DNA of 64,000 nucleotides from Falsibacillus pallidus (GTDB lineage: Bacteria > Bacillota > Bacilli > Bacillales > DSM-25281), in assembly GCF_003350505.1 (NCBI RefSeq), contig NZ_QQAY01000002.1:368276-432275 (forward strand), in the 5' to 3' direction. The stretch's first letter is position 1; each line of letters starts with the position of its first letter. The position numbers and the translations under genes were made by a program. Below the pieces are notes generated by a model that saw nothing but the letters and a program-made list of their open reading frames with translations, was not told the origin of the DNA and did no database searches. Below are positions 26,231-34,970 of the stretch, piece by piece.

Positions 26231-29200
26231 TTAAGATCTAATCTTTTGCATTTTTTTAAACCAACGTTCTTCTAATTCCGTTGAATTCACCGGCTTGCTG
26301 TAGTAATACCCCTGGGCATAAAGACAATTCTGCGTAATCAGGTAGTCTACCTGCTCCTTGGTTTCAACGCCTTCACAGATGATTTCATTGTTCAATCTAG
26401 ACGTCAAATCAAGGATGCTTTCAATGATGGCCTGGTCCCGTTCAATGGCAGGGACATTCTGAATGAAGGTGCGGTCAATCTTGATCTTATCAATCGGCAG
26501 ATCCTTGAGCTGCTTGAGTGAGGAATATCCTGATCCAAAGTCATCCAAAGCAATTCGGATTCCTAAATTCTGCAGTTCAAGCATATGACTTTTTACTTCT
26601 TCAGTAAAGTTCATAAAAGCATCTTCAGTGATTTCGAATTCAAACAGGGATGGATCGACGCCTGTTCTTTCAACTAAATTTTTGACATACTGAACAAATC
26701 CTTTTTTCTCGATGGTCAAAGGAGAAATATTAATGGCCATTTTCACTCGCGGATATTGTTTTCTCTTCCATTCTAATTGGTGGAAGACGGCTTCTGTTAA
26801 AATCCAATGCGTCACTTCATCGATGATCCCCGTTTGTTCGCAAAGCGGTATGAATTCAATCGGGGAGATCGATCCAAGCTCTGGATGCTCATAGCGCAGC
26901 AGCACCTCAACACCTGTCAGTTCCTCATTCAGCATATGAATCTGCGGCTGAAAAACAAGATGGAAGCGATGATGCTTCAATGCGGTCTTCAACCCATTTT
27001 CAATCAAGAGGGAACGAGACATTTTCCTCTCCATCTCCATTGAATACCATTGATAATTATTCCTGCCTAATTCTTTTGCATGATATAGTGCCTGATCTGC
27101 ATGAGCCATCAGTAAATCCATCGTATCTCCATCAGTCGGAGAACAAGAGACTCCGATAGAGGAAGTCGTAATGAACTCATGACCGTTGATATGCCACGGA
27201 GATTGAAGGGCATCAATGATTTTTTCAGCGAAAAATTCGATATCGCCCTTGTTGGAATCTGGAATTAAAATAGCAAATTCATCACCGCCTAGTCTGGCAA
27301 AAACATAGCTATCCAATAAGTGATCCTTGATTCTCAAGACAAATTCTCTCAATAGGGCATCCCCGGTATCATGTCCGAATGTATCATTCACCCATTTGAA
27401 CCGGTCGCAGTCTATAAGCATGAGACCTAACATCGAATGTGATTGTATGGTTCTCGAAAGAAGAGTTTGGAATTCTCCTTGAAAAAAGCGGCGGTTCGGT
27501 ATATCTGTCAATAAATCATAGAAGGCAAGCTGCTCCAGCTGGGATTCGTACAGTTTTCTTTCAGAAATATTCCTTGATACCACTACAAAATGGCGAAACG
27601 CTCCGGTTTGATCAAAAACCGGCGTGGAATGGGCTTCCACCCAAATCGTTTCCCCGCTGCTGCAGATCAGGCGATACTCCAAAATTTCCCTTTTCACATT
27701 CGCAAGATTTTGCTGAAAACGATTTGATATTTCCTTTCTATCGTCCGGGTGTATCGATTGGTCGAAGGTCGAACCAATAATTTCATCCAGAGAATAGCCT
27801 AAAACCACTTCATGGGAAGGGGATGCATATTGCACGATGCCTTCTGGATCGATTACCCTGATCAAATCATAGGAATACTCGGCTATGATCCGATATTTTT
27901 CTTCACTGTCCTGCAGTTCTTCCTGATGCTTCTTTCTTTCCGTGATATCACGTGAAGAAACAAGCATTTTTATGAGTTTCTTTTCTTGATCCAGAATTGG
28001 AACCGCATAAGACTCTGTCGGAATATAATGTCCTTCCCGATGTTTTAAGCGATAATGGACGATGACCGGTTCCGTTGTCCGCATCATCACTCGATATTTG
28101 GAAAGGAGTAATTGAAAATCGTCGGGATGGATAAAATGATTGATTTGCTGACCGATAAAAAATTCACCATCATAGCCTAATATTTTTTTATGTGAGGGAG
28201 AAGCGAATTCAATTTTTCCTTTGTGAGTCATTACACTGACCAGATCACTTGTATTTTCTGATACAAGCCGGTAATGTTCTTCTTTCTCCCTGAGATTTGT
28301 TTCTAATTGAAAGACATTGGTGCGATCTTCAATGAGGCAATAAATCCCAACGATCGATTCGTTATGTAAAATAGGAAATGTTTCGACCTTTAAGAGTAAT
28401 TCCCGGCCATCCTTGTGGCGGCTTTTAATTTCGAGATTTTGACAGACCCCGTTCAAAGATTCTTTGAAATACCTCTTAACCTTTTCTGTATCCTCTTGAT
28501 AAATAAAAAATGTAAAGCTCTTTCCTTTAATTTCATCAGCAGAATAGCCAGTTATGCTCTGGCTTGCAGGATTTGCCCTGACAAACGTGCCCTTTCGATC
28601 GAAAATGATCAATCCATGAGGGTTTTGCCGGAATAAAGATTGAAGCTGGACATTTTTCCATTCCGCCTGCTCTTCCCACATCTTTTGTTTGATCTGTGAA
28701 ATCATCAAGAATACCCCGACCATCAAGAACATGGAAAATAAAATAAAGATGATAACATTCGATTCGCCTACAGCCGGTCCTGAAACCGCGGGATGGGACG
28801 CACCCTTTGAGAAGGCTAATGTTATAAAATTCATGATGAACATGGCAGCACTTAACAAGAGGGTCTGCCAATACTTAAAGATGACTTGATTTTTGGCCAA
28901 CGTCCTATAAAAAACAAAAGCAGCCAACATCGTGCAGATGAAGCAAGAGCTGATGATCCAGAAAAAATGGATGCCAGTCTGGGAAAAAGAAAGGTCAACA
29001 AGACTTTTTTCAAGTGAAAATTGTGTGAAAAGAAGACCCGCCCCTAATAGGAAACCGGATGATAAATAGCCAATAGCCTTTGAAGATTTTTTAGCAAAGA
29101 CAAATATAGACAAGAATGAAAAAAGAATTGATACTCCAAAAGCCCCTGCCAGCCTCCAAATATGGAAAGAATGATTCCCGCTGATAGAGATGATGCTGGT

Positions 29201-29383
29201 GGCAGCTGCTGACCACACGGCGACACTTAAAATGGCGGTGCCAAGAAGGATCTTTCGGATCCGGATGGGCTGTCCGCGTCCAACTAAAAAAAGTTCGAAA
29301 AAAGTATAGCTGCCAACGAGTGGGATTAGGGTGGACAGCATAACTACGATAAAAGGACTAAACCGAATCGGCGAATATTCCAT
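26231..29383 (-). CDS. Membrane PAS-GGDEF-EAL protein (cyclic-di-GMP turnover)
   Basis: A 1050-residue protein: an N-terminal sensor of seven to eight membrane helices (1-240), three PAS/PAC domains (about 245-610), a GGDEF domain with intact ARLGGDEFAI (about 697), and an EAL domain with EVLLR (about 824), FEITEDAF, DDFGSGYSSL and EGVET. Both catalytic signatures look intact, so it may make and break cyclic di-GMP in response to signals. The membrane part resembles a MHYT-type sensor whose MHYT signature is not retained (AMFIMNF at the matching place). ATG at 29383 is preferred; the in-frame GTG at 29398 lies inside the ribosome binding site AAAGGTGG. Confidence 0.87.
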   Translation of the reverse strand: MEYSPIRFSPFIVVMLSTLIPLVGSYTFFELFLVGRGQPIRIRKILLGTAILSVAVWSAAATSIISISGNHSFHIWRLAGAFGVSILFSFLSIFVFAKKSSKAIGYLSSGFLLGAGLLFTQFSLEKSLVDLSFSQTGIHFFWIISSCFICTMLAAFVFYRTLAKNQVIFKYWQTLLLSAAMFIMNFITLAFSKGASHPAVSGPAVGESNVIIFILFSMFLMVGVFLMISQIKQKMWEEQAEWKNVQLQSLFRQNPHGLIIFDRKGTFVRANPASQSITGYSADEIKGKSFTFFIYQEDTEKVKRYFKESLNGVCQNLEIKSRHKDGRELLLKVETFPILHNESIVGIYCLIEDRTNVFQLETNLREKEEHYRLVSENTSDLVSVMTHKGKIEFASPSHKKILGYDGEFFIGQQINHFIHPDDFQLLLSKYRVMMRTTEPVIVHYRLKHREGHYIPTESYAVPILDQEKKLIKMLVSSRDITERKKHQEELQDSEEKYRIIAEYSYDLIRVIDPEGIVQYASPSHEVVLGYSLDEIIGSTFDQSIHPDDRKEISNRFQQNLANVKREILEYRLICSSGETIWVEAHSTPVFDQTGAFRHFVVVSRNISERKLYESQLEQLAFYDLLTDIPNRRFFQGEFQTLLSRTIQSHSMLGLMLIDCDRFKWVNDTFGHDTGDALLREFVLRIKDHLLDSYVFARLGGDEFAILIPDSNKGDIEFFAEKIIDALQSPWHINGHEFITTSSIGVSCSPTDGDTMDLLMAHADQALYHAKELGRNNYQWYSMEMERKMSRSLLIENGLKTALKHHRFHLVFQPQIHMLNEELTGVEVLLRYEHPELGSISPIEFIPLCEQTGIIDEVTHWILTEAVFHQLEWKRKQYPRVKMAINISPLTIEKKGFVQYVKNLVERTGVDPSLFEFEITEDAFMNFTEEVKSHMLELQNLGIRIALDDFGSGYSSLKQLKDLPIDKIKIDRTFIQNVPAIERDQAIIESILDLTSRLNNEIICEGVETKEQVDYLITQNCLYAQGYYYSKPVNSTELEERWFKKMQKIRS

Positions 29384-29452
29384 TGAAAAAATTACCACCT
29401 TTATAAAAAACTGTCACACTCTATCATACTTCTGTCCTAATAGTGGAGGCAA

Positions 29453-29482
29453 CAAAAAAATCGGGGATTGGCCCGATTTTTG
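29453..29482 (-). terminator. Terminator of the alpha-crystallin-like gene
   Basis: On the minus strand AAAATCGGG pairs with CCCGATTTT over a 6-nt loop, then more T residues. Confidence 0.85.
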
Positions 29483-29495
29483 TAGAATATTCTGA

Positions 29496-29876
29496 TTACT
29501 GCGTTTGAATCCTGTAATAAGGGGGCTGAGCGGAGGAGGCAAGAGTCTTCTTCATTTTTATTTCCACTCTGTCATCCATGAAAAAATACTCCATAGGAAT
29601 ATATTGAAGGGAGAACGGGAATTGAATCGTCCTTTTCCTGACGCTTAAATCTTTCCATACCGCTTCAACCGTCAGTTCATGCTCCTTCCGAGCGAGGATG
29701 ATTTCTTCCATGGCATCGTCATGAAACTGCGCTTCAATGATGATTTCTTCTCCTGTTTCAAACACATCAATGCGGAATTGAGTATGATCCAATACGGACG
29801 TGTACGGATCCAAAAACATCTCTTCCAAGCACTTTTCTAAATCTCCCCAATTACAATCCTTTTTTTCGCTGCTCAT
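29496..29876 (-). CDS. Alpha-crystallin/Hsp20-like protein, CotM-like
   Basis: A 126-residue protein with a small-heat-shock-like beta-sandwich: MFLDPYTSVLDHTQFRIDVFETGEEIIIEAQF, then LTVEAVWKDLSVRKRTIQFPFSL and a final VEIKMKK strand. The pattern FxDPY...DVFETxxxxIIEA recalls the B. subtilis outer spore-coat protein CotM, an alpha-crystallin relative. It lies 87 nt downstream of the germination operon on the same strand. A spore-coat role is inference from that resemblance and neighbourhood. Confidence 0.65.
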   Translation of the reverse strand: MSSEKKDCNWGDLEKCLEEMFLDPYTSVLDHTQFRIDVFETGEEIIIEAQFHDDAMEEIILARKEHELTVEAVWKDLSVRKRTIQFPFSLQYIPMEYFFMDDRVEIKMKKTLASSAQPPYYRIQTQ

Positions 29877-29963
29877 GAATATGCCCCCGAAAACACCTTT
29901 TAAGCAGTGTATTCAATAGCGCATCAAAAAGTGAACAGGTTGTCGGCATCACAAGCAGCCTGG

Positions 29964-31100
29964 TTATTTAATGATTCCCGTATCGACAATCTTTACATTC
30001 ACCTTGGCTTTAATAGGAATATTAGGGTACTCGTTTTCCCAGTCCATTTGCTTCCAAACTTCCGGATGGAAGGAAATGAGGTCTCTGCCGATGGCCAAAA
30101 CATCACTGTTCGCGTCCTGTATTTTCTTTATTGCCTGATTCATGCAATCGGTCATCGATTTGGATATCTTTTTGTTTAATTCCTTTATTTCCTTTTTACT
30201 ATATAACTTATTTTTTGGATATTCAGTTGCGATTACATCAAAATTCACATCAAACGTAACAGATTGCAATCTGTTATTTTGGATATGGAGATGTCGCTGC
30301 ACTTTATCCCTTTTCACTTGAATCGTAATGTATTTTTGGCCATTGATAGCATCAGGGTTCACTTTTATGGAAAACCGCGTGAATTTTTTTCGCTCTTCTT
30401 TTAATAGGAGGATCAATGAAGGTTCATCGCCCCTCAGTATTTTACCGGTGAATTTTTGTTTATGAAACAAAGCAGTTCCCGTTACATCTACAGCAAATTC
30501 CTCTTGGTTTTGGATTCTTGATAAATAAGGGAGCATAAAATCCTGTCCTTCATCAAAAATTTTGGTGCAGACAGATTGGACATTTTCAATCGGGGCAAGA
30601 GTATTTACTTCAACACTTTGTAAAAGCTTATAAATCTCTTCTCCGATCAGGACTTCTCCGACCACATTCATTTTCAATAATTCAGATGCAGAACCTTCTA
30701 CAATGGCTACTTTTGCCCCAAGGGAACTGCGTGGGTCACGGTATAAGATATCAAAGAGGGGATAGAGTTCCCTTTTTGCCGCCAATTCGTCTCCTATCAG
30801 CAGCACCCTCGTTTTATTCGGTGAAAAGTCTCCAGACAGTTTTTTATCCATTAGAATGCGGGTGTCCCTCAATGTATTTCCTTCCGCTTCTACGAATACG
30901 TTTGCTGCCTGTAAATTTTCAGTCCCCCGCACCTCACCTTTTAAACTCCTGATATCTGAAGTCGTCAAAATTTTATTATTCTCAGTCAAATCAAAACTGG
31001 AAGCAAACACAAGCCTGGCGTTTCTAAGCGGCTGTTGATCCCAGCAGCCTGACAATATCAGACAAAGAGACATTATGATAATCAACAACGATTTATTCAT
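29964..31100 (-). CDS. GerAC/GerKC-type spore germination lipoprotein
   Basis: A 378-residue Ger(x)C-family lipoprotein: signal peptide with lipobox LILSGCW (lipidated Cys19), N-terminal domain (QPLRNARLVFASSFDLTEN), and a long C-terminal domain with IEVQVKRDKVQRHL-like strands and a terminal AKVNVKIVDTGIIK. The C subunit sits on the outer face of the inner spore membrane and is needed for assembly of the nutrient receptor. The gene overlaps the permease gene by 8 nt, so it is translationally coupled. Third gene of a gerA-type operon. Confidence 0.9.
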   Translation of the reverse strand: MNKSLLIIIMSLCLILSGCWDQQPLRNARLVFASSFDLTENNKILTTSDIRSLKGEVRGTENLQAANVFVEAEGNTLRDTRILMDKKLSGDFSPNKTRVLLIGDELAAKRELYPLFDILYRDPRSSLGAKVAIVEGSASELLKMNVVGEVLIGEEIYKLLQSVEVNTLAPIENVQSVCTKIFDEGQDFMLPYLSRIQNQEEFAVDVTGTALFHKQKFTGKILRGDEPSLILLLKEERKKFTRFSIKVNPDAINGQKYITIQVKRDKVQRHLHIQNNRLQSVTFDVNFDVIATEYPKNKLYSKKEIKELNKKISKSMTDCMNQAIKKIQDANSDVLAIGRDLISFHPEVWKQMDWENEYPNIPIKAKVNVKIVDTGIIK

Positions 31101-32190
31101 TCAGTGCTGCCTCCTTCTTCTTGAAAAGGATTGAAATAATCAGTAATAAGAGGGGAAGAGCAAAAGTAAACAGGTAGCTTGCTAATGAGACATATTTGCT
31201 GAAGACCTGGATTACATCTTCATTTTTAATAAAAAATGTAAAGGCAAATATAGTGAAGCAAATGAATGGGCTTGTTTTTTTGTGGCTCCCTTTGAATAAA
31301 AATACGCCAAGCGCTTTACTGGCCAAATAAATATAGACCACAATGGATGTGATCATCGTGATGAGCCAAAAAGATAGAAAGATCAAATCAAGCCTTTCAA
31401 TGCTTTGATAAACCAGGGATTTCAAGAGATAAAGCACAGGCTCGGGTATTACTTCAATTTCTGCCGGACTGAAATACATTAATGTGATGACCATGAAAAA
31501 TACATATAAAAGTGTGGTAAATCCTGATGCAATTAAAGATACCTTCAATACCTTGCCCGATTTCCCATTGATGTAAGGAAAAATGACCAATAGAATTTCA
31601 AAGCCGAGCATTGAAACAACTGATGCATGTGCTCCTTTTAGCAAATCAAGATAATTGGTGTGCGCCATCGGGAACAAATACCGATAATTGACATTAGTCA
31701 GACCCATCAGATAAAACAAGATGAAGAAAACGATAAAAATGGTAACCAATCCGGTAAATCTCGCAATGATGCGGATATTCTCTCTTGCCAAATATAAGGC
31801 AGAAGAGAGAATCAATATATAAAGGACCCAATCAGGTGTATAAGCCAAAATCCAATCCTTAATGACGCCCACAGACAATAATGCAATCAATAAGGCAACA
31901 GCAAGGAAATAGACTAAATACAATAAATTTAGAGCATTGCCTGCAAACTTTCCAAAAAGGGATGGAGCGATTTCGAAAACTGTTTTGGATGGGAATCTTT
32001 TGCCAAGCAAGCAGATTACTACAATGAAACATTGAATCACTGCACCTGCAATAATGACAGAAATCCATGAATCCTGATTCGAATATGCATGGACACTGAA
32101 TGGCAATGACAGCAATCCGACCCCAACCTGTGCTTGAATGATGATGAAAACCAATTGGAATGGAGAAACAGACTTAATTTCCTTGTTCAT
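31093..32190 (-). CDS. GerAB/GerKB-type germination permease
   Basis: A 365-residue protein with about ten membrane helices of the endospore-germination APC-like permease family (SPFQLVFIIIQAQVGVGLLSLPF start is characteristic). In germinant receptors the B subunit binds the nutrient, commonly an amino acid or sugar; specificity cannot be read here. It overlaps the A-subunit gene by 17 nt and the C-subunit gene by 8 nt. Confidence 0.9.
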   Translation of the reverse strand: MNKEIKSVSPFQLVFIIIQAQVGVGLLSLPFSVHAYSNQDSWISVIIAGAVIQCFIVVICLLGKRFPSKTVFEIAPSLFGKFAGNALNLLYLVYFLAVALLIALLSVGVIKDWILAYTPDWVLYILILSSALYLARENIRIIARFTGLVTIFIVFFILFYLMGLTNVNYRYLFPMAHTNYLDLLKGAHASVVSMLGFEILLVIFPYINGKSGKVLKVSLIASGFTTLLYVFFMVITLMYFSPAEIEVIPEPVLYLLKSLVYQSIERLDLIFLSFWLITMITSIVVYIYLASKALGVFLFKGSHKKTSPFICFTIFAFTFFIKNEDVIQVFSKYVSLASYLFTFALPLLLLIISILFKKKEAALNE

Positions 32191-33712
32191 TTTTCCACCC
32201 TCTTGGATTGCTTTGACGTTTGATTCGCTGAGTACCAGGTGTAGAAGGGCGGGTGCTCATTTTCCACAATGGCAAACGAATAAATGTATCTTTGAAGTCC
32301 TTCGAACGGAAAGGGGCAAGTGGTGAGAAATACGGCGATCCAAACGATTCCAGCTTGCATAAATGAATGACTAGAAAGATAAAAGCGAACGTCATTCCGA
32401 TAAACCCCAAAAATGCAGCACTCAGCATTAGGGGGAACCCGAGAATTCGAACGGAGGTAGCCATTTCTGAATTTGGCACAACAAAAGAAGCAATTGCTGT
32501 GAGGGCGACGACAACAATCATAGTATTTGAAACAATATTCGCCTGAACGATTGCCGTACCGATGACCAAACCGCCTACAACACCAAGCGTCTGGGCGATG
32601 GGGCCAGGCAAGCGGATGGCTGCTTCTTTTAACAATTCCAAAATGACTTGCATCAATAAAGCCTCTACAAGCGGGGGGACAGGGACATATTCCAGCGAAC
32701 CTTTAATGGTAAACACCAGGTCCAATGGGATGACTTCATAATGGAAAGAAACGATGGCAATGTACAGAGCCGGCAGCCCTGCTGCAACGAAGAAGCTCAT
32801 CAAGCGGATAAATCTGAAAAAAGACCCTACATGCCAACGGCTGTTATAGTCATCCGGAGATTGGTAGAACGAAAAAAATGTAATGGGAAACACAAGTGCT
32901 GAAGGGCTTCCATTACAAAATAGGGCAATCCGTCCGTCCAGAAGCTGGGAAGTCACCCGGTCAGGCCTTTCTGTATTGAGCATTTGCGGGAAAGGAGAGA
33001 AAGGAGAGTCTTCAATAAATTCCTCCAACTGTCCCGGCGAATCAATGTAATCGACGTCGACATAAGACAAGCGTCTTTCCAGCTCCTGCACAAGTTCAGA
33101 ATTGGCTATGTCTTTAATATATAAATAGGCCATTTTCGTATGTGTTTCAGTGCCAAGTGTCCGGAAGCAGATTTGCAGGTCTGCATTCGTTACCCGCTTT
33201 CGTATCAAATTTAGATTTGATCTCAGATCCTCGACAAAACCTTCATGAGAGCCGCGAATAATTAATTCATTAACTGGTTCTTCAACACTTCTATTCTTGC
33301 TTTCATGCGCCCCTAAGCTATAAATGATGCTTTCATCTTCCATTAATACAAGAACATTTCCATCTAGCAGAGCAAGGGACAAGTCATCCTTTTGAGTAAT
33401 TTCTTCCACCTTATTGACAAATACCGTTTGCGGAATGCTTCCTTCAACTTTCTCAATCAACGGCTTCAAAATTAAATTTTGTATAATGTCATTATCAATA
33501 ATGGTACTGAGGTAAATAAGCAGACACCTTTTATGATTAAAAATAATTTCACGAGTGCTAAAATCCTCTGTTTGTGAAATAGATTCATAAATAAAATCTA
33601 GATTCTTCTGCAGGTCTGAAGTGATAAGAGTACTATTTGGAACAGATTTTTCCACTTTCTTTTCCTGGGTCAATTCGTTCAATTTTTTGGTTGTCCGTTT
33701 TCTCCTTAACAC
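32174..33712 (-). CDS. GerAA/GerKA-type germination receptor A subunit
   Basis: A 512-residue GerA-family protein: N-terminal soluble domain (about 1-250; residues from VPNSTLITSDLQKNLDFIYE on), then five to six membrane helices with EYVPVPPLVEALLMQVILELLKEAAIRLPGP split by TLGVVGGLVIG, the family signature. The A subunit forms the ion channel of the nutrient receptor in the inner spore membrane. GTG at 33712 is preferred (GGAGGGG six bases upstream); ATG at 33727 has no ribosome binding site and lies close to the predicted transcription start. First gene of an A-B-C operon driven by a sigma-G-like promoter. Confidence 0.9.
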   Translation of the reverse strand: MLRRKRTTKKLNELTQEKKVEKSVPNSTLITSDLQKNLDFIYESISQTEDFSTREIIFNHKRCLLIYLSTIIDNDIIQNLILKPLIEKVEGSIPQTVFVNKVEEITQKDDLSLALLDGNVLVLMEDESIIYSLGAHESKNRSVEEPVNELIIRGSHEGFVEDLRSNLNLIRKRVTNADLQICFRTLGTETHTKMAYLYIKDIANSELVQELERRLSYVDVDYIDSPGQLEEFIEDSPFSPFPQMLNTERPDRVTSQLLDGRIALFCNGSPSALVFPITFFSFYQSPDDYNSRWHVGSFFRFIRLMSFFVAAGLPALYIAIVSFHYEVIPLDLVFTIKGSLEYVPVPPLVEALLMQVILELLKEAAIRLPGPIAQTLGVVGGLVIGTAIVQANIVSNTMIVVVALTAIASFVVPNSEMATSVRILGFPLMLSAAFLGFIGMTFAFIFLVIHLCKLESFGSPYFSPLAPFRSKDFKDTFIRLPLWKMSTRPSTPGTQRIKRQSNPRGWKNEQGN

Positions 33713-33744
33713 TCCACACCCCTCCATTCAATACAAGATGTACT

Positions 33745-33773
33745 TATTTTGGGAAATTTTTTGAGGAATATTC
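33745..33773 (-). promoter_or_regulatory. Sigma-G-like promoter of the ger operon
   Basis: On the minus strand GAATA (33769-33773), 17 nt, CAAAATA (33745-33751), one mismatch from the forespore consensus GHATR-N17/18-CATNHTA. Placement just upstream of the GTG start fits forespore expression of germinant receptors. Confidence 0.6.
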
Positions 33774-33783
33774 GTCAATCAAT

Positions 33784-33822
33784 AATAAAACCTTGCATAG
33801 CGTCTTACTATGCAAGGTTTGG
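33784..33822 (-). terminator. Terminator of sspP
   Basis: Perfect 13-bp stem AAACCTTGCATAG with CTATGCAAGGTTT, 7-nt loop; on the minus strand it continues TTATTATTG. Confidence 0.75.
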
Positions 33823-33848
33823 ATGTGCTAAATAGCCACCTTAGCTTT

Positions 33849-33992
33849 TTACATATCGTGTCCTGAATTATGCTTCTGCCTGGAGTGCTGGCGGTTTTTT
33901 ACTTTGTGCGAGCCGCTTAGTGGCTGCGGCTGGCCGGATTGATTTCCTTTTGGTGCATTTCTGTGCATGTCTTTGCTGTTGTTTTTGTCCAT
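33849..33992 (-). CDS. sspP: Small acid-soluble spore protein P
   Basis: A 47-residue, basic, Gln/Asn/His-rich protein: [20 protein letters not shown], then [20 protein letters not shown] and a SGHDM end. It is clearly the SspP (CotL) minor SASP of Bacillus, with the same length and the [19 protein letters not shown] blocks. Minor SASPs are made in the forespore and stored in the spore core. Ribosome binding site GGGAGGG, sigma-G promoter upstream, terminator downstream. Next to sspO and citB as in B. subtilis, but with a gene inserted between sspP and sspO. Confidence 0.92.
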   Translation of the reverse strand: MDKNNSKDMHRNAPKGNQSGQPQPLSGSHKVKNRQHSRQKHNSGHDM

Positions 33993-34013
33993 GGTGAATC
34001 CCTCCCTTTTTTA

Positions 34014-34043
34014 TAGGATGGATAGAAAGGAGGGGCGGTATAC
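34014..34043 (-). promoter_or_regulatory. Sigma-G promoter of sspP
   Basis: Minus strand GTATA (34039-34043), 18 nt, CATCCTA (34014-34020): a full match to GHATR-N17/18-CATNHTA, 22 nt upstream of the ATG. Confidence 0.75.
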
Positions 34044-34105
34044 TGTATATATTTTGGATTAACGGAAATGATAAATGTGCAATCAACTATGAAGGAGTGC
34101 CGACC

Positions 34106-34369
34106 ATGCCATATCATAAGGACAAACAGCAAGCTTTCCAGGATGCTCAAAAAAGCTTTGACCAAGCACAGCTTGCTTCCAATATGATCGTTAAGGATAG
34201 CGGCAGCTATGGAGCTCAGCTATCCCATCTGAAAAATGAAGTGAACGAAGCTTTCCAGCAGATTGAAAATGCCATGGAAGTCGCAAGCGAACACCAAAAA
34301 GCCCAGTTGCAAAGATTCCAGTCAGACCTGCAGGGGCTTGTCCAGGAAGTCAACGACTACCAGGAGTAA
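34106..34369 (+). CDS. Small helical protein, possibly DUF2524/YtzC-like
   Basis: An 87-residue, strongly helical, soluble protein: YHKDKQQAFQDAQKSFDQAQ, then SHLKNEVNEAFQQIENAMEV and ASEHQKAQLQRFQSDLQGLV. Heptad-like spacing suggests a coiled-coil hairpin. The C-terminal part recalls DUF2524 proteins such as B. subtilis YtzC (Asn/Ala-rich, ...QREQL-x-R-x-Q-x-x-LQ), but the match is from memory and uncertain. It is inserted on the opposite strand between sspO and sspP. ATG at 34106 follows GAAGGAG with an 8-nt spacer. Confidence 0.7.
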   Translation: MPYHKDKQQAFQDAQKSFDQAQLASNMIVKDSGSYGAQLSHLKNEVNEAFQQIENAMEVASEHQKAQLQRFQSDLQGLVQEVNDYQE

Positions 34370-34370
34370 A

Positions 34371-34426
34371 ACAACAGCCAGCAGCCTTCACAGCGTTTAG
34401 AGCTAAAGGGATGCTGGCTGTTTTTA
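34371..34426. terminator. Terminator between the YtzC-like gene and sspO
   Basis: AACAGCCAGCA (34373-34383) pairs with TGCTGGCTGTT (34412-34422), followed by TTTATG on the plus strand and a TTGTTTT tract on the minus strand. It sits between the two converging stop codons. Confidence 0.75.
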
Positions 34427-34430
34427 TGAT

Positions 34431-34580
34431 CTACTGATTCTTTTTACGCTTCTTATTGTTTCGGCGTTCCATCTCCGTCATTGGTTCATTCGCCAATTCT
34501 TCGTTGTAGCCTGCGCCCATCCCTTGTGCCTTTGCAGCATTTGCGCCCGGGATGACATGGTTTGCTTTCCTCTTTGCCAT
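34431..34580 (-). CDS. sspO: Small acid-soluble spore protein O
   Basis: A 49-residue basic protein: [20 protein letters not shown], then [13 protein letters not shown] and a [16 protein letters not shown] end. The [18 protein letters not shown] and NNKKRK-NQ blocks match B. subtilis SspO (CotK). Ribosome binding site GGAGGTG at a 7-nt spacing and a perfect sigma-G -10 element upstream. It is a minor forespore SASP in the spore core. Confidence 0.93.
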   Translation of the reverse strand: MAKRKANHVIPGANAAKAQGMGAGYNEELANEPMTEMERRNNKKRKKNQ

Positions 34581-34600
34581 GAAAATCACCTCCGTTCCTT

Positions 34601-34630
34601 TAGTATGTTACGGATTCGACTTTTTACAAC
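34601..34630 (-). promoter_or_regulatory. Sigma-G promoter of sspO
   Basis: Minus strand -10 CATACTA (34601-34607) matches the forespore consensus exactly; the -35 region (TTGTA or TGTAA, about 34625-34630) is weak. It is 21 nt upstream of the ATG. Confidence 0.6.
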
Positions 34631-34813
34631 AAGGGAAGAGGAGGGGAATCGAACCCTATTTTCCCTCAATTTACTTTTTCAAAATAATATCGATAATGGA
34701 ATTACATATAATTCACACAGTCAGAATTGAATGATTTTTATGCATAATGTTCACCAATATCAGCCCATTTATGATACACTCATTAAGCGAGTTGATTCGT
34801 TTTGTTTTTTATA

Positions 34814-34828
34814 ATAAGAAAAACTTAT
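34814..34828 (+). promoter_or_regulatory. Candidate CcpC operator upstream of citB
   Basis: ATAA-GAAAAAC-TTAT fits the CcpC dyad ATAA-N7-TTAT, about 143 nt before the citB start. CcpC is the citrate-sensing LysR repressor of aconitase in Bacillus. The surrounding gap (34581-34970) is AT-rich promoter DNA with no gene seen apart from the sspO promoter. Confidence 0.55.
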
Positions 34829-34836
34829 CAAAAACA

Positions 34837-34852
34837 ATAACTTTCTTGTTAT
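34837..34852 (+). promoter_or_regulatory. Second dyad in the citB promoter region
   Basis: AATAAC-TTTCTT-GTTATT, i.e. ATAA-N8-TTAT, one base longer than the CcpC spacing and 9 nt downstream of the first dyad. It could be the second half-site that CcpC needs. Confidence 0.35.
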
Positions 34853-34970
34853 TTACTTATGTAATCGCTTGTATTAAGATTGTATTGTGAGAAAAGCTTG
34901 AACGGTTATTTATCGAGTTTTTCAGACAAATTCTATCCCAAACTTAAAACTTTTTATAGGGGGAATCGAA

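Noticed and set aside
29907-29963. Terminator after the gerC-like gene
   Set aside because: CAGG/CCTG pairing is broken by mismatches and the T-run is short; not strong enough to list.
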